NCBI GenBank assembly: GCA_030765065.1
Contig: CM060975.1
Location: 196,200,507-196,264,506, forward strand
Length of the DNA stretch: 64,000 bases
DNA from: Deroplatys truncata
Lineage: Eukaryota; Arthropoda; Insecta; Mantodea; Mantidae
Reading direction: 5' to 3'
Of this stretch, positions 47,470-58,209 are shown piece after piece (within the stretch, counting starts at the first letter, position 1; every line of letters begins with the position of its first letter). The notes below the pieces were generated by a model, which was not told where the DNA came from, made no database searches, and saw only the letters and a program-made list of their open reading frames with translations. Made by a program: the position numbers and the translations under genes.

Positions 47470-47760
47470 CAATGTCTTACACTTTTCTCTTATATTTAAG
47501 GTTATCTTTGATGGAGTAAAAGCAGTGGTTAATTAGATGTGCCTTGAGTTATGATTTCAAATTTTTTATTTGCTTTATTGCCTTGATATAACTTGGCAAG
47601 TTATTATATAACTTAAAGAGATAGAGTGAGGTATTGTGAATAGTTACATGCACATGCGATTATCCATGCATTAAATCTGTGTGCAGTCATGAATAGCTAA
47701 ATTAAAAGTCAAGTTAAAGAATTTGTAAATGCCAAGATCATGAGATAAAACAGTATTTTT
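47470..47760 (-). pseudogene. CR1/Jockey-like LINE C-terminal fragment
   Basis: Minus strand: LYNNLPSYIKAIKQIKNLKS, then LINHCFYSIKDNLKYKRK and a stop. The YN-LP-I and H-FYS blocks are the usual C-terminal end of this LINE group. It lies in the short intron between exons 1 and 2 of the inferred gene. Confidence 0.7.
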
Positions 47761-47828
47761 AATGGATTCTTAAATACAGTTATGTGATTCTAAGAGAATT
47801 CTGATACTTAGAGAATTTTGATACTTAC

Positions 47829-47976
47829 CACACAATGAGAGTTTACACTGTTATCATAAAGGTTTTGGGCAGTAAGAAAAGGAAGAAACCAAAGAAAAAC
47901 AAACAGAATGTCTTGGTCTGCAATTTGACGGAAATGAAACAATTTTCGTAGCAGAAATGCCATCTTGATGTACAAT
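47829..47976 (-). CDS. Candidate first coding exon with signal or anchor segment
   Basis: An acceptor (CTCTTATTTCAG) precedes ATTGTACATCAAG and the ATG at 47,963-47,961; the exon ends GTG/GTAAGT. The 45 codons read MAFLLRKLFHFRQIADQD, then the hydrophobic run ILFVFLWFLPFLTA, then QNLYDNSVNSHCV. The hydrophobic core of about 14 residues followed by TA-Q fits a signal peptide or signal anchor, though the N region is long at 18 residues. Being preceded by an acceptor, the gene should have an untranslated exon further upstream; GAG/GTAACG at 49,374 is a possible donor. Phase 0 at the 3' side matches the next exon. Confidence 0.7.
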
Positions 47977-48050
47977 CTGAAATAAGAGACTGAATAAATC
48001 ACACTCATTAATTAACTTCCATTTACTCTTTAGTTTATTCAGTACAATAT

Positions 48051-48410
48051 ACAGGGTGAACTGTTTAAGTTGAGACTGTATAATATCTCCAAAGCTAAGC
48101 GCTATAGAAAGAAATGTCTTTAATAAAAGTTGCTTGATATTATGGGGGAAAGTAAATGTCATTAGCTGTGTTTTATTTGGACGACATTGTGATGGTAATT
48201 TTAGGGTCAATTTAATTTGACCCTAATTGTAGGTTCCCATTTAAAAAAATTAAATTACAGTAAAATGACTATTATAACGTCCTACAATGAAACATACTAA
48301 TGGCATTTACTTTCCCCCCATAATATCAAGCAACTTTTGTTAGTCATTTCTTTCAATAACGCTTAGTTTTGGAGATATTGTACAGTCTCAACTTCAATAG
48401 TCCACTCTGT
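48051..48410. mobile_element. Palindromic (foldback) MITE, copy 2
   Basis: 360 bp, ACAGGGTGAACTGTTTAAG to the inverse end ATAGTCCACTCTGT. It has the same internal blocks as 9,053-9,407 (TTGAGACTGTA, AGAAAGAAATGTC, GGGGGAAAGTAAATG, TTAGGGTCAATTTAA). Located upstream of the candidate first coding exon. Confidence 0.9.
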
Positions 48411-48623
48411 GTTTGTGACACAATACATGGCCATTTTCACTGAAAATGCATTAGGGTACAACAGTTTTTGTCACAACTATTTCAGCTAAAAATTATATTA
48501 AAAATATGCCTTGTCCCGTTTAAACATATTAAAGCACCTAATTTTTGTATAAATGCTTAGAGGGACACAGTACTTTATGAATATGTGAAATCATCCTAGT
48601 TTAAGAAGAAAGAAAAAAAATAA

Positions 48624-48662
<39 letters not shown>
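48624..48662. repeat. (TA)n microsatellite
   Basis: About 19 TA dinucleotides, preceded by an A-rich run. Confidence 0.95.
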
Positions 48663-48666
<4 letters not shown>

Positions 48667-49826
48667 GAAATTATACTACTTTTAGTCACTGAAATGTAAT
48701 TTAAAACACATCACAAACCTTATTGGCTAGACATGATGGCTCTTCTGAAATTTAATTTTCTCAGAATTACACTATTGCATATTATGCTCAAGCACATATT
48801 TTTGAAAACTGTATTAATTGCAACTAGTTGAAGTAAAAAAGGAGATTGCATTTTTATAATATAAAACTTTTTCTCCTTAATACACTCAAACAGCATATTA
48901 TTTTTAACATAAAATATTTAACTTATCAGGTTGAACTAAAGATAAAATGAAAGTTTAGTGTGTTAAAACTTTAAAAGAAATTCATCTGGAACCTAACGAG
49001 CAACAGTAAATTAAATTCTGCTAGGCACAAAAAAAATTAATTTGGGTTACTAGGTGCTAATGCCACTTATGGTATTGGCGATAGCTGTTACGGTTTCAAG
49101 CAATCTGTTATAATAGGGGGTGATGTATCATTAAAAGTAAATGCCATAATCCCCAAAGTAGAGTGGCAGCTTATAGGAATGTATAATAACCTATTTTATA
49201 GCATTTATGTGAGATTTATTGATTATGGTTCATTTATTTCAAGAGTACAAGAATATTAATGCATATAAAACTTCAAGGATATGGAATGTAAATAACTACA
49301 CTTTAATTACAGTACTGTAAGTATTACTACATAATAAGAAATGTGTGTGAAAAAGAGCGTTACCTCAATTTGTTTTATTACAGGCTGCCTCTGTGTGGCG
49401 TTTCAATATAGAAGCTACGTACAACAATGGAAGAAACAAGGAACACATTTCATTTCACAAATGTTATAGCAACTATGTGAGCAGTTTTGAAACACAATGA
49501 AAGCATTTGCTATGAAACTAGGTGTGGAGGATACGAAAAAAGAATTATCATTGATGCTGAACAAGGACTCTTATGTAGTTGATGTTCCTTGGTGTATTGC
49601 ACATGGGCTTCAACTGGGCAACTGCAGAGTGTAGAATTCCAGAAATATTAATGTCTGCATAATGTAATACTTTACAAGTGACTCAGTGATGATCATGATG
49701 ATAACTGATATCAACCCAGGACACCATCACACCCTTATTAGAGTTTTTCTTTATTGTTGTAGTATTTTGATTTGAATTGTAACAATATATATAAAAAAAT
49801 TTCTTTTGAAGTTATTGTTATTCTGG
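48663..49826. other. No gene recognised
   Basis: AT-rich. A minus-strand GAG/GTAACG at 49,374 is a possible donor of an untranslated first exon for the gene downstream; there is no other support. Confidence 0.3.
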
Positions 49827-49834
49827 CTGTAAAC

Positions 49835-51042
49835 TAGTGATGGCACGATACCACTGTTTCTAGACACTAAATAGCAATACTGATTTTTGAGCATATGATA
49901 CTCACTTTAGAAAAAAACTGTAAAGGTGATTGCTTGTTTACTGAATTATGTTCTTATTGGTAGTTTTGTGTATAAACACATGTTATCAATTTTGTATTGC
50001 ATACTAATTCCAAATTGTTCTTGTTTGACATTCTGCAATTGACAGCAATTTTTTTATCTTGATAATGCCACAGTCATATATCCTAAGAATAATGATGATG
50101 ATGATGATGATGATATCAACAGCCTTCTTTACTTTCCTTCTTATGTACCAATATTTTGTGCTGAAAACTTACTTTTAAAGGATTTTCTGTCCATAGAAAA
50201 ACATATACAAGCAATTCTTCTTTATTCTGCATTCTCAAAAATGTATACTAATATATATTTTACATGAAACTCAAAAAACTAAAAATAATGCATGTGTTAC
50301 ACTATTCTACCACTATTCACAAACTACACATAATATATATATTTTTTAATTCGGTGATAAGTAATTAGCCATATAACACTTGGAAACATAGTAAGTTTGT
50401 GGATTAAGCCTCTCTACTACCCACCCTCATACATTAGCATATGCATTTTTAATACAAAGGTTAGACTTGTGTAAACATAAACAAACTAACAGATGGAAGG
50501 AAATAACAAATATTTCCATGCACTGTATTATCATATGTCATAAGTTCAGATTTGTTTCTGCTAGTTTCATAGATTTTAGTCATCAGAGCAAGTAAATATT
50601 AAGCTGAGAGTGAATCACCAAGCAGGTATTGCAGAAACATGACTTAGTGGTTAGCTAAATCATCTTCATTCACAACTCAGTTAACACTGCATGTTACATG
50701 AGTACCTCTATTACTTCCCCCATTGTTTTGCATGTTTTCATTTAGACACAAGAGTCTACAGAATGTTCCATTCATACAGCCATAAGAAATGCAGTCAAGA
50801 TCCATCAAGAACTATAGTCCAGCAACTATTTAGGGGTATGTGCAAGTCGTAACATGAAGTCTTGACTCGTTTCATTTCTTATCTAGCATAAAGTTAAATG
50901 CAACAATTTTCAATACTGCAAAACTTAAAAATTTAAAAGTATCAAAAAGGTATTAAGGTTTATCTTAAAGTATTAGATATACTTCGATACCACCGAGTAT
51001 CAAGAGTATCAAGGTATCAATGGTATCAAGCTTCCATCCTTA
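49835..51042. mobile_element. Non-autonomous hAT-like element with perfect 8-bp duplication
   Basis: The ends TAGTGATGGCACGATACC and the inverse of GGTATCAAGCTTCCATCCTTA are inverted imperfectly. The 8-mer CTGTAAAC occurs exactly on both sides (49,827-49,834 and 51,043-51,050), the length expected for hAT transposition. The right subterminal region is rich in GATACC/GGTATC repeats. It is homologous, inverted, to 10,345-11,239. A GATGATGATG run lies at 50,093-50,114. No transposase ORF. Confidence 0.9.
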
Positions 51043-51330
51043 CTGTAAACAAACTGTCTTTGCTGTGTCTCTTTACATAGAGCCTCATCTTGTTTTCATT
51101 TTTGGGCAGTCTCTGGATAACAGCAAAAGCTTTTGTCATTTTCATTATTTGAAGTGAATATTCTTGGTGCAGACTTTGTTTCTTCAAATGATATTTTGTG
51201 GGCATCATACCCATTCTGTCAGATATTTCTTCAAATGAACACTACAGCATGTGTTCTTGATGCTTGGTTTGCTTCAAAACCCCAGGATCAATGTTATTTT
51301 GAAGGCAGTGTACATACTTTACTCCATGTT

Positions 51331-51849
51331 TACATTCTCTACTATGTATAGCAAGTCGGAAAGTATTGCATTCCACCCAAAAACTTGATACCAAGATTTC
51401 ATGGGAAATACATGTTTTGAGGTGCCCTGAATCCACATTAGGCATTCTTTGGAAACATGTATGTGTCATCTGTCTCCGAACAGCATAACTCAAAAACAAA
51501 ATGTCAGATAAATTCCAAACTTGATATTTGAGTTTGGTATCTTGCAAGGATTCAACATGAAGATTTTCAAGAAAATTCCCCAACCGCACACTACCTTTTA
51601 AATGGAATATTTTTCGAAAATATTGAATCTCAAAAAATGGCCTCTAACGATTTTTATTAAAATATCATATGTTTAGTATATTTTCATGGCAATTCAAACG
51701 CCTATCTTGAATTTTCTGGGAATGTCCCCAAAGTACTCTACATTCTGAATGACTTTTGCAAACTGGTAAACCATAAGAGAAACAAACATTTACTACACAA
51801 AAAATGTAGGACTTATTAAAACGCACAATTTATGTAACATACAATTTTT
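51331..51849 (+). mobile_element. TCTCTACT-type element, 3'-truncated
   Basis: Starts TTCTCTACTATGTATAGCA and continues TTGCATTCCACCCAAAAAC, GAACAGCATAACTCAAAAAC, AAACTTGATATTTGAGTTT. It stops where the next copy begins at 51,850. Head-to-tail with that copy. Confidence 0.8.
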
Positions 51850-52654
51850 ACTTTCTCTACTCCGTATAGTAAGTAGGGGAAGTATTGCATTCCACCAAAA
51901 AATTCGATACCGAGATTTCACCGGAAATATATGTTTTGAGATCCTCTGAATCCAAAAAAAAGCATTTTTGGAAACATGTCCGTGTGTGTGTCTGTGTGTG
52001 TATGTGTGTGTCTGTGAACAGCATAACTCAGAAACCAACAGTCGGATAAACACCAAACTTGGTATTTAGGTTCAGTATCTTCCAGAGATGCGACACGAAG
52101 GTTTTCAAGAAAATCCCCCCACCACAGACTACCCTTTACATGGAACATTTTTCGAAAATATTAATTTTCTCAAAAATGGCTCTAACGATTTTTATTAAAA
52201 TATCATGTGTTTAAGATATTGTCACGAGAAATGAAATGTATATCTCGAATTTTCTGGGAATGTCTCCAAAAGTATTCTTCATTGTGAACGACTTTTGCAT
52301 AACTGGTAAACCATAAGAGATAGACAAAATTTTACTACACAAAAAATGTAGATCGCGTTAAAATACACAATTTATGTCATATACATTTCTTTTCAGAGTG
52401 AACCGTTTTCGAGATATTGCTTGTTATTCCCTTAAATTTTCCAATACTTATACTTTTTATCAAATTCGTTATTCATTTTTTTTATGCCCTGGACATGCAA
52501 AGAGAATGGAATGCACCACATAGCAACCAGCGTTAAAATATTTGACTATCGCTTGAAACCTACCATATTCCCCTTGCATCTACATGAAAACTACCAATAA
52601 GATTGACATCTCGATATCTCGATTAACATGAAGCATATGGAGAATAAGCGTTTG
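51850..52654 (+). mobile_element. TCTCTACT-type element
   Basis: End A ACTTTCTCTACTCCGTATAG, GTAGGGGAAGTATTGCATTC, a GTGTGTGTCTGTG core, then the full internal sequence to AGAATAAGCGTTTGTAAAAA. It is joined there to an oppositely oriented copy, losing the terminal part of end B. Confidence 0.85.
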
Positions 52655-53404
52655 TAAAAAAATCTGAAGTGTTATACTCACATGACTTTCTCTACTCTTG
52701 TACAAACTATTTTTACAAACGCTTATTCTCCATCTACTTCATGTTAATCGAAATAAACATTTGCAGACTATCTTATTGTTAATTTTCTTGTACATGCAAG
52801 GGGAATGTATATTTACAAGGGCAATTTGGAAATACAGTAGCCTTTAAGCACATACATATCTCTTAACAGCTGGTTGCTAGATGCAGCACCATTCCCTTTC
52901 CCACAGATTAATACTCTTTGCATATCCAAGACAAAAAATGAATAACGAATTCCCATTTGAGAAAATAAGTATTGAAAAATTTAAGGGAATAACAAGCAAT
53001 ATCTCGAAAATGGTTCACTCAACAAAAAAATGTATATGACATAAATTGTGTATTTTAACGCGATCTACATTTTTTGTGTAGTAAAATTTTGTCTATATCT
53101 TATGGTTTACCAGTTATGCAAAAGTCGTTCACAATAAAGGATACTTTTGGAGACATTCCCAGGAAATTCAAGATAAACATTTTATTTGTCGTACAAATAT
53201 CTGAAACATATGAAATTTTAATCAAAATCGTTAGAGCCATTTTTGAGAAAATTAAAATTTTCTAAAAATCTTTCATGTAAAGGGTACTCTGAGGTGGGGG
53301 GATTTTCTTGAAAACCTTCGTGTCGCATCCATGGAAGATACTGAACCTAAATACCAAGTTTGGTGTTTATCCGACTGTTAGTTTCTGAGTTATGCTGTTC
53401 ACAG

Positions 53405-53437
<33 letters not shown>

Positions 53438-53585
53438 CACAGACACACACACGGACATGTTTCCAAAAATGCTTTTTTTGGATTCAGGGGGTCTTAAAAC
53501 ATGTATTTCCGGTGAAATCTTGGTATCGAATGTTTGGGTGGAATACAATACTTCCCCTACTTACTATACGTAGTAGAGAAAGTAA
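52655..53585 (-). mobile_element. TCTCTACT-type element, inverted copy
   Basis: Left end TGTTATACTCACATGACTTT then CTCTACTCTTGTACAAAC (end B). Right end CTTACTATACGTAGTAGAG (inverse of end A). The internal ACACACACAC core lies at 53,405-53,450. Together with the preceding copy it forms a large inverted repeat. Confidence 0.85.
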
Positions 53586-53639
53586 TAGTTTGTATACAAG
53601 AGTAGAGAAAGTCATGTGAGTGTAACACATCAGATTTTT
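53586..53639 (+). repeat. Solo end-B fragment of the TCTCTACT family
   Basis: TAGTTTGTATACAAGAGTAG, then AGAAAGTCATGTGAGTGTAA and CACATCAGATTTTT. A terminal fragment abutting the next element's end A. Confidence 0.85.
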
Positions 53640-54530
53640 ACTTTCTCTACTACGTATAGTAAGTAGGGGAAGTATTGCATTCCACCCAAAAATTCGATAC
53701 CGAGATTTCACCGGAAATACATGTTTTGAGACTCACTGAATCCAAAAAAAGCATTTTTGGAAACATGTCCGTGTGTGTGTCTGTCTGTGTGTCTGTGTGT
53801 CTGTGTGTCTGTCTGTGTGTCTGTGTGTCTGTGAACAGCATAACTCAAAAACGAAGAGTCGGATAAACACCAAACTTGGTATTTAGGTTCAGTATCTTCC
53901 AGAGATGCGACACGAAGGTTTTCAAGAAAATCCCCCCACCCCAGACTACCCTTTACATGGAACATTTTTCGAAAATTTTAATTTTCTCAAAAACGGCTCT
54001 AACGATTTTGATTAAAATATCATATGTTTAAGATATTGTCATGATAATTAAAATGTATATCTCGAATTTTCTGGGAATGTCTCCAAAAGTATTCTTTATT
54101 ATGAACGACTTTTTCATAACTGGTAAACCATAAGAGATAGACAAAATTTTACTACACAAAAAATGTAGATCGCGTTAAAATACACAATTTATGTCATATA
54201 CATTTCTTTTGTTGAGTGAACCGTTTGCGAGATATTGCTTGTTATTCCCTTAAATTTTCCAATACTTATAGTTTTTCTCCAATTCGTTATTCATTCTTTT
54301 ATGTCCTGGACATGCAAAGAGAATGGAATGCGCCACATAGCAACCAGCGTTAAAATATTTGACTATCGCTTAAAACCTACCATATTCCCCTTGCATCTAC
54401 AAGAAAATTACAAATAAGATTGACATCTCGATATCTCGATTAATATGAAGCATATGGAGAATAGGCGTTTGTAAAAATAGATTGTACAAGAGTAGAGAAA
54501 GTCATGTGAGTGTAACACATCAGATTTTTT
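53640..54530 (+). mobile_element. TCTCTACT-type element, complete copy
   Basis: End A ACTTTCTCTACTACGTATAG through a GTGTCTGT core at 53,770-53,832 to end B. The terminal segment is CATGTGAGTGTAACACATC then AGATTTTT. ATGTG and CACAT can pair as a small hairpin just inside the end. Both outer flanks share the same end-B sequence because copies are in tandem. About 890 bp, non-coding. Confidence 0.9.
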
Positions 54531-54626
54531 TGTATCAAGTGACGCATTTTCGAGATACGCCTTATTATTTGTTTGAATTTTCCAATGCATATACTTTTTC
54601 ACAAATGAGAATTCGTTATTCTTTTT

Positions 54627-55534
54627 ACTTTCTCTACTACGTGTAGTAAGTAGGGGAAGTATTGTATTCCACCCAAAAATTCGGTACCGAGATTTCACCG
54701 GAAATACATGTTTTGAGACCCCCTGAATCCAAAAAAGCATTTTTGGAAACATGTCCGCGTGTGTGTCTGTGTGTCTGTGTGTGTGTCTGTCTGTGAACAG
54801 CATAACTTAGAAACGAACAGAACACCAAACTTGGTATTTAGGTTCAGTATCTTCCAAGGATGCGACACGAAGGCTTTCAAGAAAATCCCCCCACCCCAGA
54901 TTACCCTTTACATGCAAGAGTTTTCGAAAATTTTAATTTTCTCAAAAATGGCTCTAACGATTTTGATTAAAATATCATATGTTTAAGATATTTTTATGAC
55001 AAATAAAATGTATATCTTGAATTTCCTGAGAATGTCTCCAAAAGTATTCTTCATTGTGAACGACTTTTGCATAACTGGTAAACCATAAGAAATAGACAAA
55101 ATTGTACTACACAAGAAATGTGGATCGCGTTAAAATACACAATTTATGTCATATACATTTTTTTGTTGAGTGAACCATTTTTGAGATATTACTTATTGTT
55201 CCCTTAAATTTTTCAATACTTATTTTCTCAAATGGGAATTCGTTATTCATTTTTTGTCTTGTATATGCAAAGAGTATTAATCTGTGGGAAAGGGAATGGT
55301 GCTGCACCTAGCAACCAGCTATTAAGAGATATGTATGTGCTTAAAGGCTGCTGTATTTTTAAATTGCCCTTGTAAATATATATTCCCCTTACATCTACAA
55401 GAAAATTAGCAATAAGTTAGACTCTGCAAATGTTTATCTCGATTTACATGAAGTAGATGGAGAATAAGCATTTGTATAAATAGTTTGTACAAGAGTAGAG
55501 AAAGTCATGTGAGTGTAACACATCAGATTTTTTT
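54627..55534 (+). mobile_element. TCTCTACT-type element, complete copy
   Basis: Same structure as the preceding copy, with ACTTTCTCTACTACGTGTAG as end A, a GTGTGTCTGTGTG core at 54,760-54,795, and end B with the ATGTG...CACAT hairpin. The left neighbour (54,531-54,626) is an internal scrap of the same family. Confidence 0.9.
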
Positions 55535-55771
55535 TATGTCCTGGACATGCAAGGAAAATGGCATGCTCCACATAGCAACCAGCTCTTAAAAGATTTGACT
55601 ATCACTTAAGGCCTACCACATTTCCCTTGCACCTACAAGAAATTTAGCAATAATATAGTTTCTGCAAATGTTTATCTCAAATAACATGAAGTAGATAGAG
55701 AATAAGCGTTTGCAAAAATAGTTTGTACAAGAGTGGAGAAAGTCATGTGAGTACAACATATCAGATTTTTT
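55535..55771 (+). mobile_element. TCTCTACT-type element, 5'-truncated
   Basis: Begins inside the element (TTATGTCCTGGACATGCAAG) and ends with end B (GTTTGTACAAGAGTGGAGAA, then TCAGATTTTT). It lies in tandem with the preceding copy. Confidence 0.85.
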
Positions 55772-55779
55772 TCTTCTTT

Positions 55780-58205
55780 GACATGTAAGAGTAGAGAAGA
55801 TAATTATTACTCAATTTCTGTTCAAATGTGAAAATGCTGCTGTTAACCACCTGTGACTGAATGAAGCAAGAATAGAGCACTATATGAACTAAGGTTCCGC
55901 CTGTCACTTTAAAGTCAATTAACGTTGAAAAGTTGTTGCCTTCAACAAAGTAATGTCAAGCGATCACTCCCATATTAGATAATATCTAACACTGCACACC
56001 ATTTTTAATAATACTGTTCCCAATAATTCTTGCTTTCTATTTAGCACTTTAAATAAGAATAAAGACAATATGCTGAAAAAGAAACAATTTATTATAATGA
56101 TTTAGTAGTAGTTAAACAATCATCAATGGTTATGATTGAGACGGCTTTTGATTACTGCTATGTCAATTTTATTTATAATCCTGCATTTCAGACCACTACA
56201 GGTTTCTTCAGGGAGGTTCATATCCCACAGATATGCAGTTTCTCTGCAACTGACTTTGAGAAATGTCAATGGAGATGGTGGGGATGGAGAGTCATCCAAA
56301 AAACTTCACTGATACTTGTTCAAACATTGTGCTGCAATCTGATGCTGGATAGGTGCCAATAGGGTTCTCCATATGTTGTTAACACCTAAGGTGTCCCCTC
56401 TATTCATGTTATTTGGAGGAAACTTACAAAGACAAATGCAGCGGCATTTACAGAGAGGACATTCTGGGGAATCAAGTTCTCCTTGCTCCAGTTACCCTAT
56501 ATCATAAATGGAAATGTTGCAGTATGATTTTTGTTTTCTGTAACTATTTTATACTTACAGGTTTAGTATACCACTTTATACCTGTTAATAAACAAGTAAA
56601 TAAAAACCTATGTACATTAAAACAGTAGAAAATATTGGAGAATGGCAAGAAATTTAATCGGTTCTTTTGGAAAATTGTAATTCTATTTATTGTGTAGCAA
56701 AGTTCAGTAAATGGCTTGCTCTGCTTATATTACTATGCACATGTTTAATCACAGTCTCATATGGCTGTAGAGGACCTCCCATAGTTGTAGTGAAGTGAGT
56801 GGGTCTCCTTGCAGTCTAGTGGTTAACATACCTAATTGGGAGTTTAGTCTGAGTACTCCTCTTTGCCTTTTGGTCCTACAAATACTTAAAAACTTGTTTG
56901 TTGGTCATGCTGATATGTAAAATCCTTGTTGATATCCTCTTCACATGATTAATCTATAAGTGACTACAATATGAAGTTATGTCCGCCATTGAGAATTTCA
57001 GCTATTCTTGTTTCAGCTCTCCCCTAAATTCACTCTCTGTGTATGCTCCAGGACTGCCACTGACCCCTCTCTGGCTGCTTGTTGTCTTCCTGTTGTGGGT
57101 GTTGACTTGCTGTAAGAGAATGCCCCATAACGCTCTGAAATTTGCATTCACTTTAACTGTACCTAATTTATGTTCATTGTTCGCAGCTAGCCATGAATTC
57201 TATCCCACAATTATATTACTGGGTTATGGTGGCCTATCTATCTAGCTGTACCTCACACCTGATCCCTCCTAAGTTATAAGAAATAATTAGGCTACTAGTT
57301 ATTATTGCTCAACAAAAAGAGAAATTACGACAACTGTACTTTTAATACAAATATGTCCATTTATTAAGTAAGAGATTTTCACATGAATTTTCATATTTTT
57401 TCACATTTTCTGTGAAATTTTCACATGAAAATTAGAAAATCTGGTTCAGGAAATCTTGTCCCCCCTCCCAAGCAGAAACTGAAATGACACTTCTGTTTTG
57501 GGCTTTCCATTTTTGTCCCAACATCACGCTATCTCTCTTCAACCTCTACTTGTCTCTCTCACTCAAGCATCTGTGCTAGTCTGTTCAGCCTATACCCTGT
57601 GCTTCGTGCCACCCTAGAAATATCTTTATTTGATACCACTTGGTTTTATGCGTCTAACTTTCACTGCTACACGGCTAGCTAGCTGCCACTACATTTACCA
57701 TATGACATATTTACGTTTGTATAATATTATTTACATTGTTGTACCATTGTTCCCGCTACAGGATACAGGTATTGTCATAATGTATGTGATGCTTAAATGT
57801 AACTGCATGTCCTGCAAAAGTCAACTGAAAATTGTCAGTGAAAGCAGTTTTAATCTTGAATAACAACCATTCAAAGATTGTGGGTTAATTTTCTTCTTTA
57901 ATGCATTTAACTTTCCTGGCCATAAAAATCGATATCCATCGTTTATTTGGTATTCCAGCATTTATTTTCCCGTTAGTTTATAATGCTTATCTCTATAGTC
58001 ATTCTATGAAGGTGACTTATTCACTTAGTTTTATATTATTTAATGCTTTCATTCAGATTGTATACATCTAATTCTGTTCTTATATCTTCATTTCCTTTAT
58101 GTTCTGCTCTCTCACTGCTCTTAAATACTTAATTTCATTTACTTCGAGTCTCCTTTCGTTTCTCTGTTCATTATCCATGCTTAATCTTATTTCTAACACA
58201 TCGTT
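55780..58205. other. No gene recognised; one possible SINE relic
   Basis: AT-rich. At 56,800-56,870 CAGTCTAGTGGTTAACATAC resembles an A box, with a degenerate B box after it. ORFs of 70-90 codons (56,126-56,362; 56,979-57,245; 57,630-57,863) show no domains or splice context that I can support. Confidence 0.35.
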
Positions 58206-58209
58206 TTTC

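Noticed and set aside
5892..54880. A conserved reading frame (MFHVKG...GDFLENLRVASLEDTEPKYQV) in several TCTCTACT elements
   Set aside because: It spans the CA microsatellite and is conserved only because the DNA element is. Copies drift in all three codon positions and many carry shifts, so I treat it as a by-product of the repeat.
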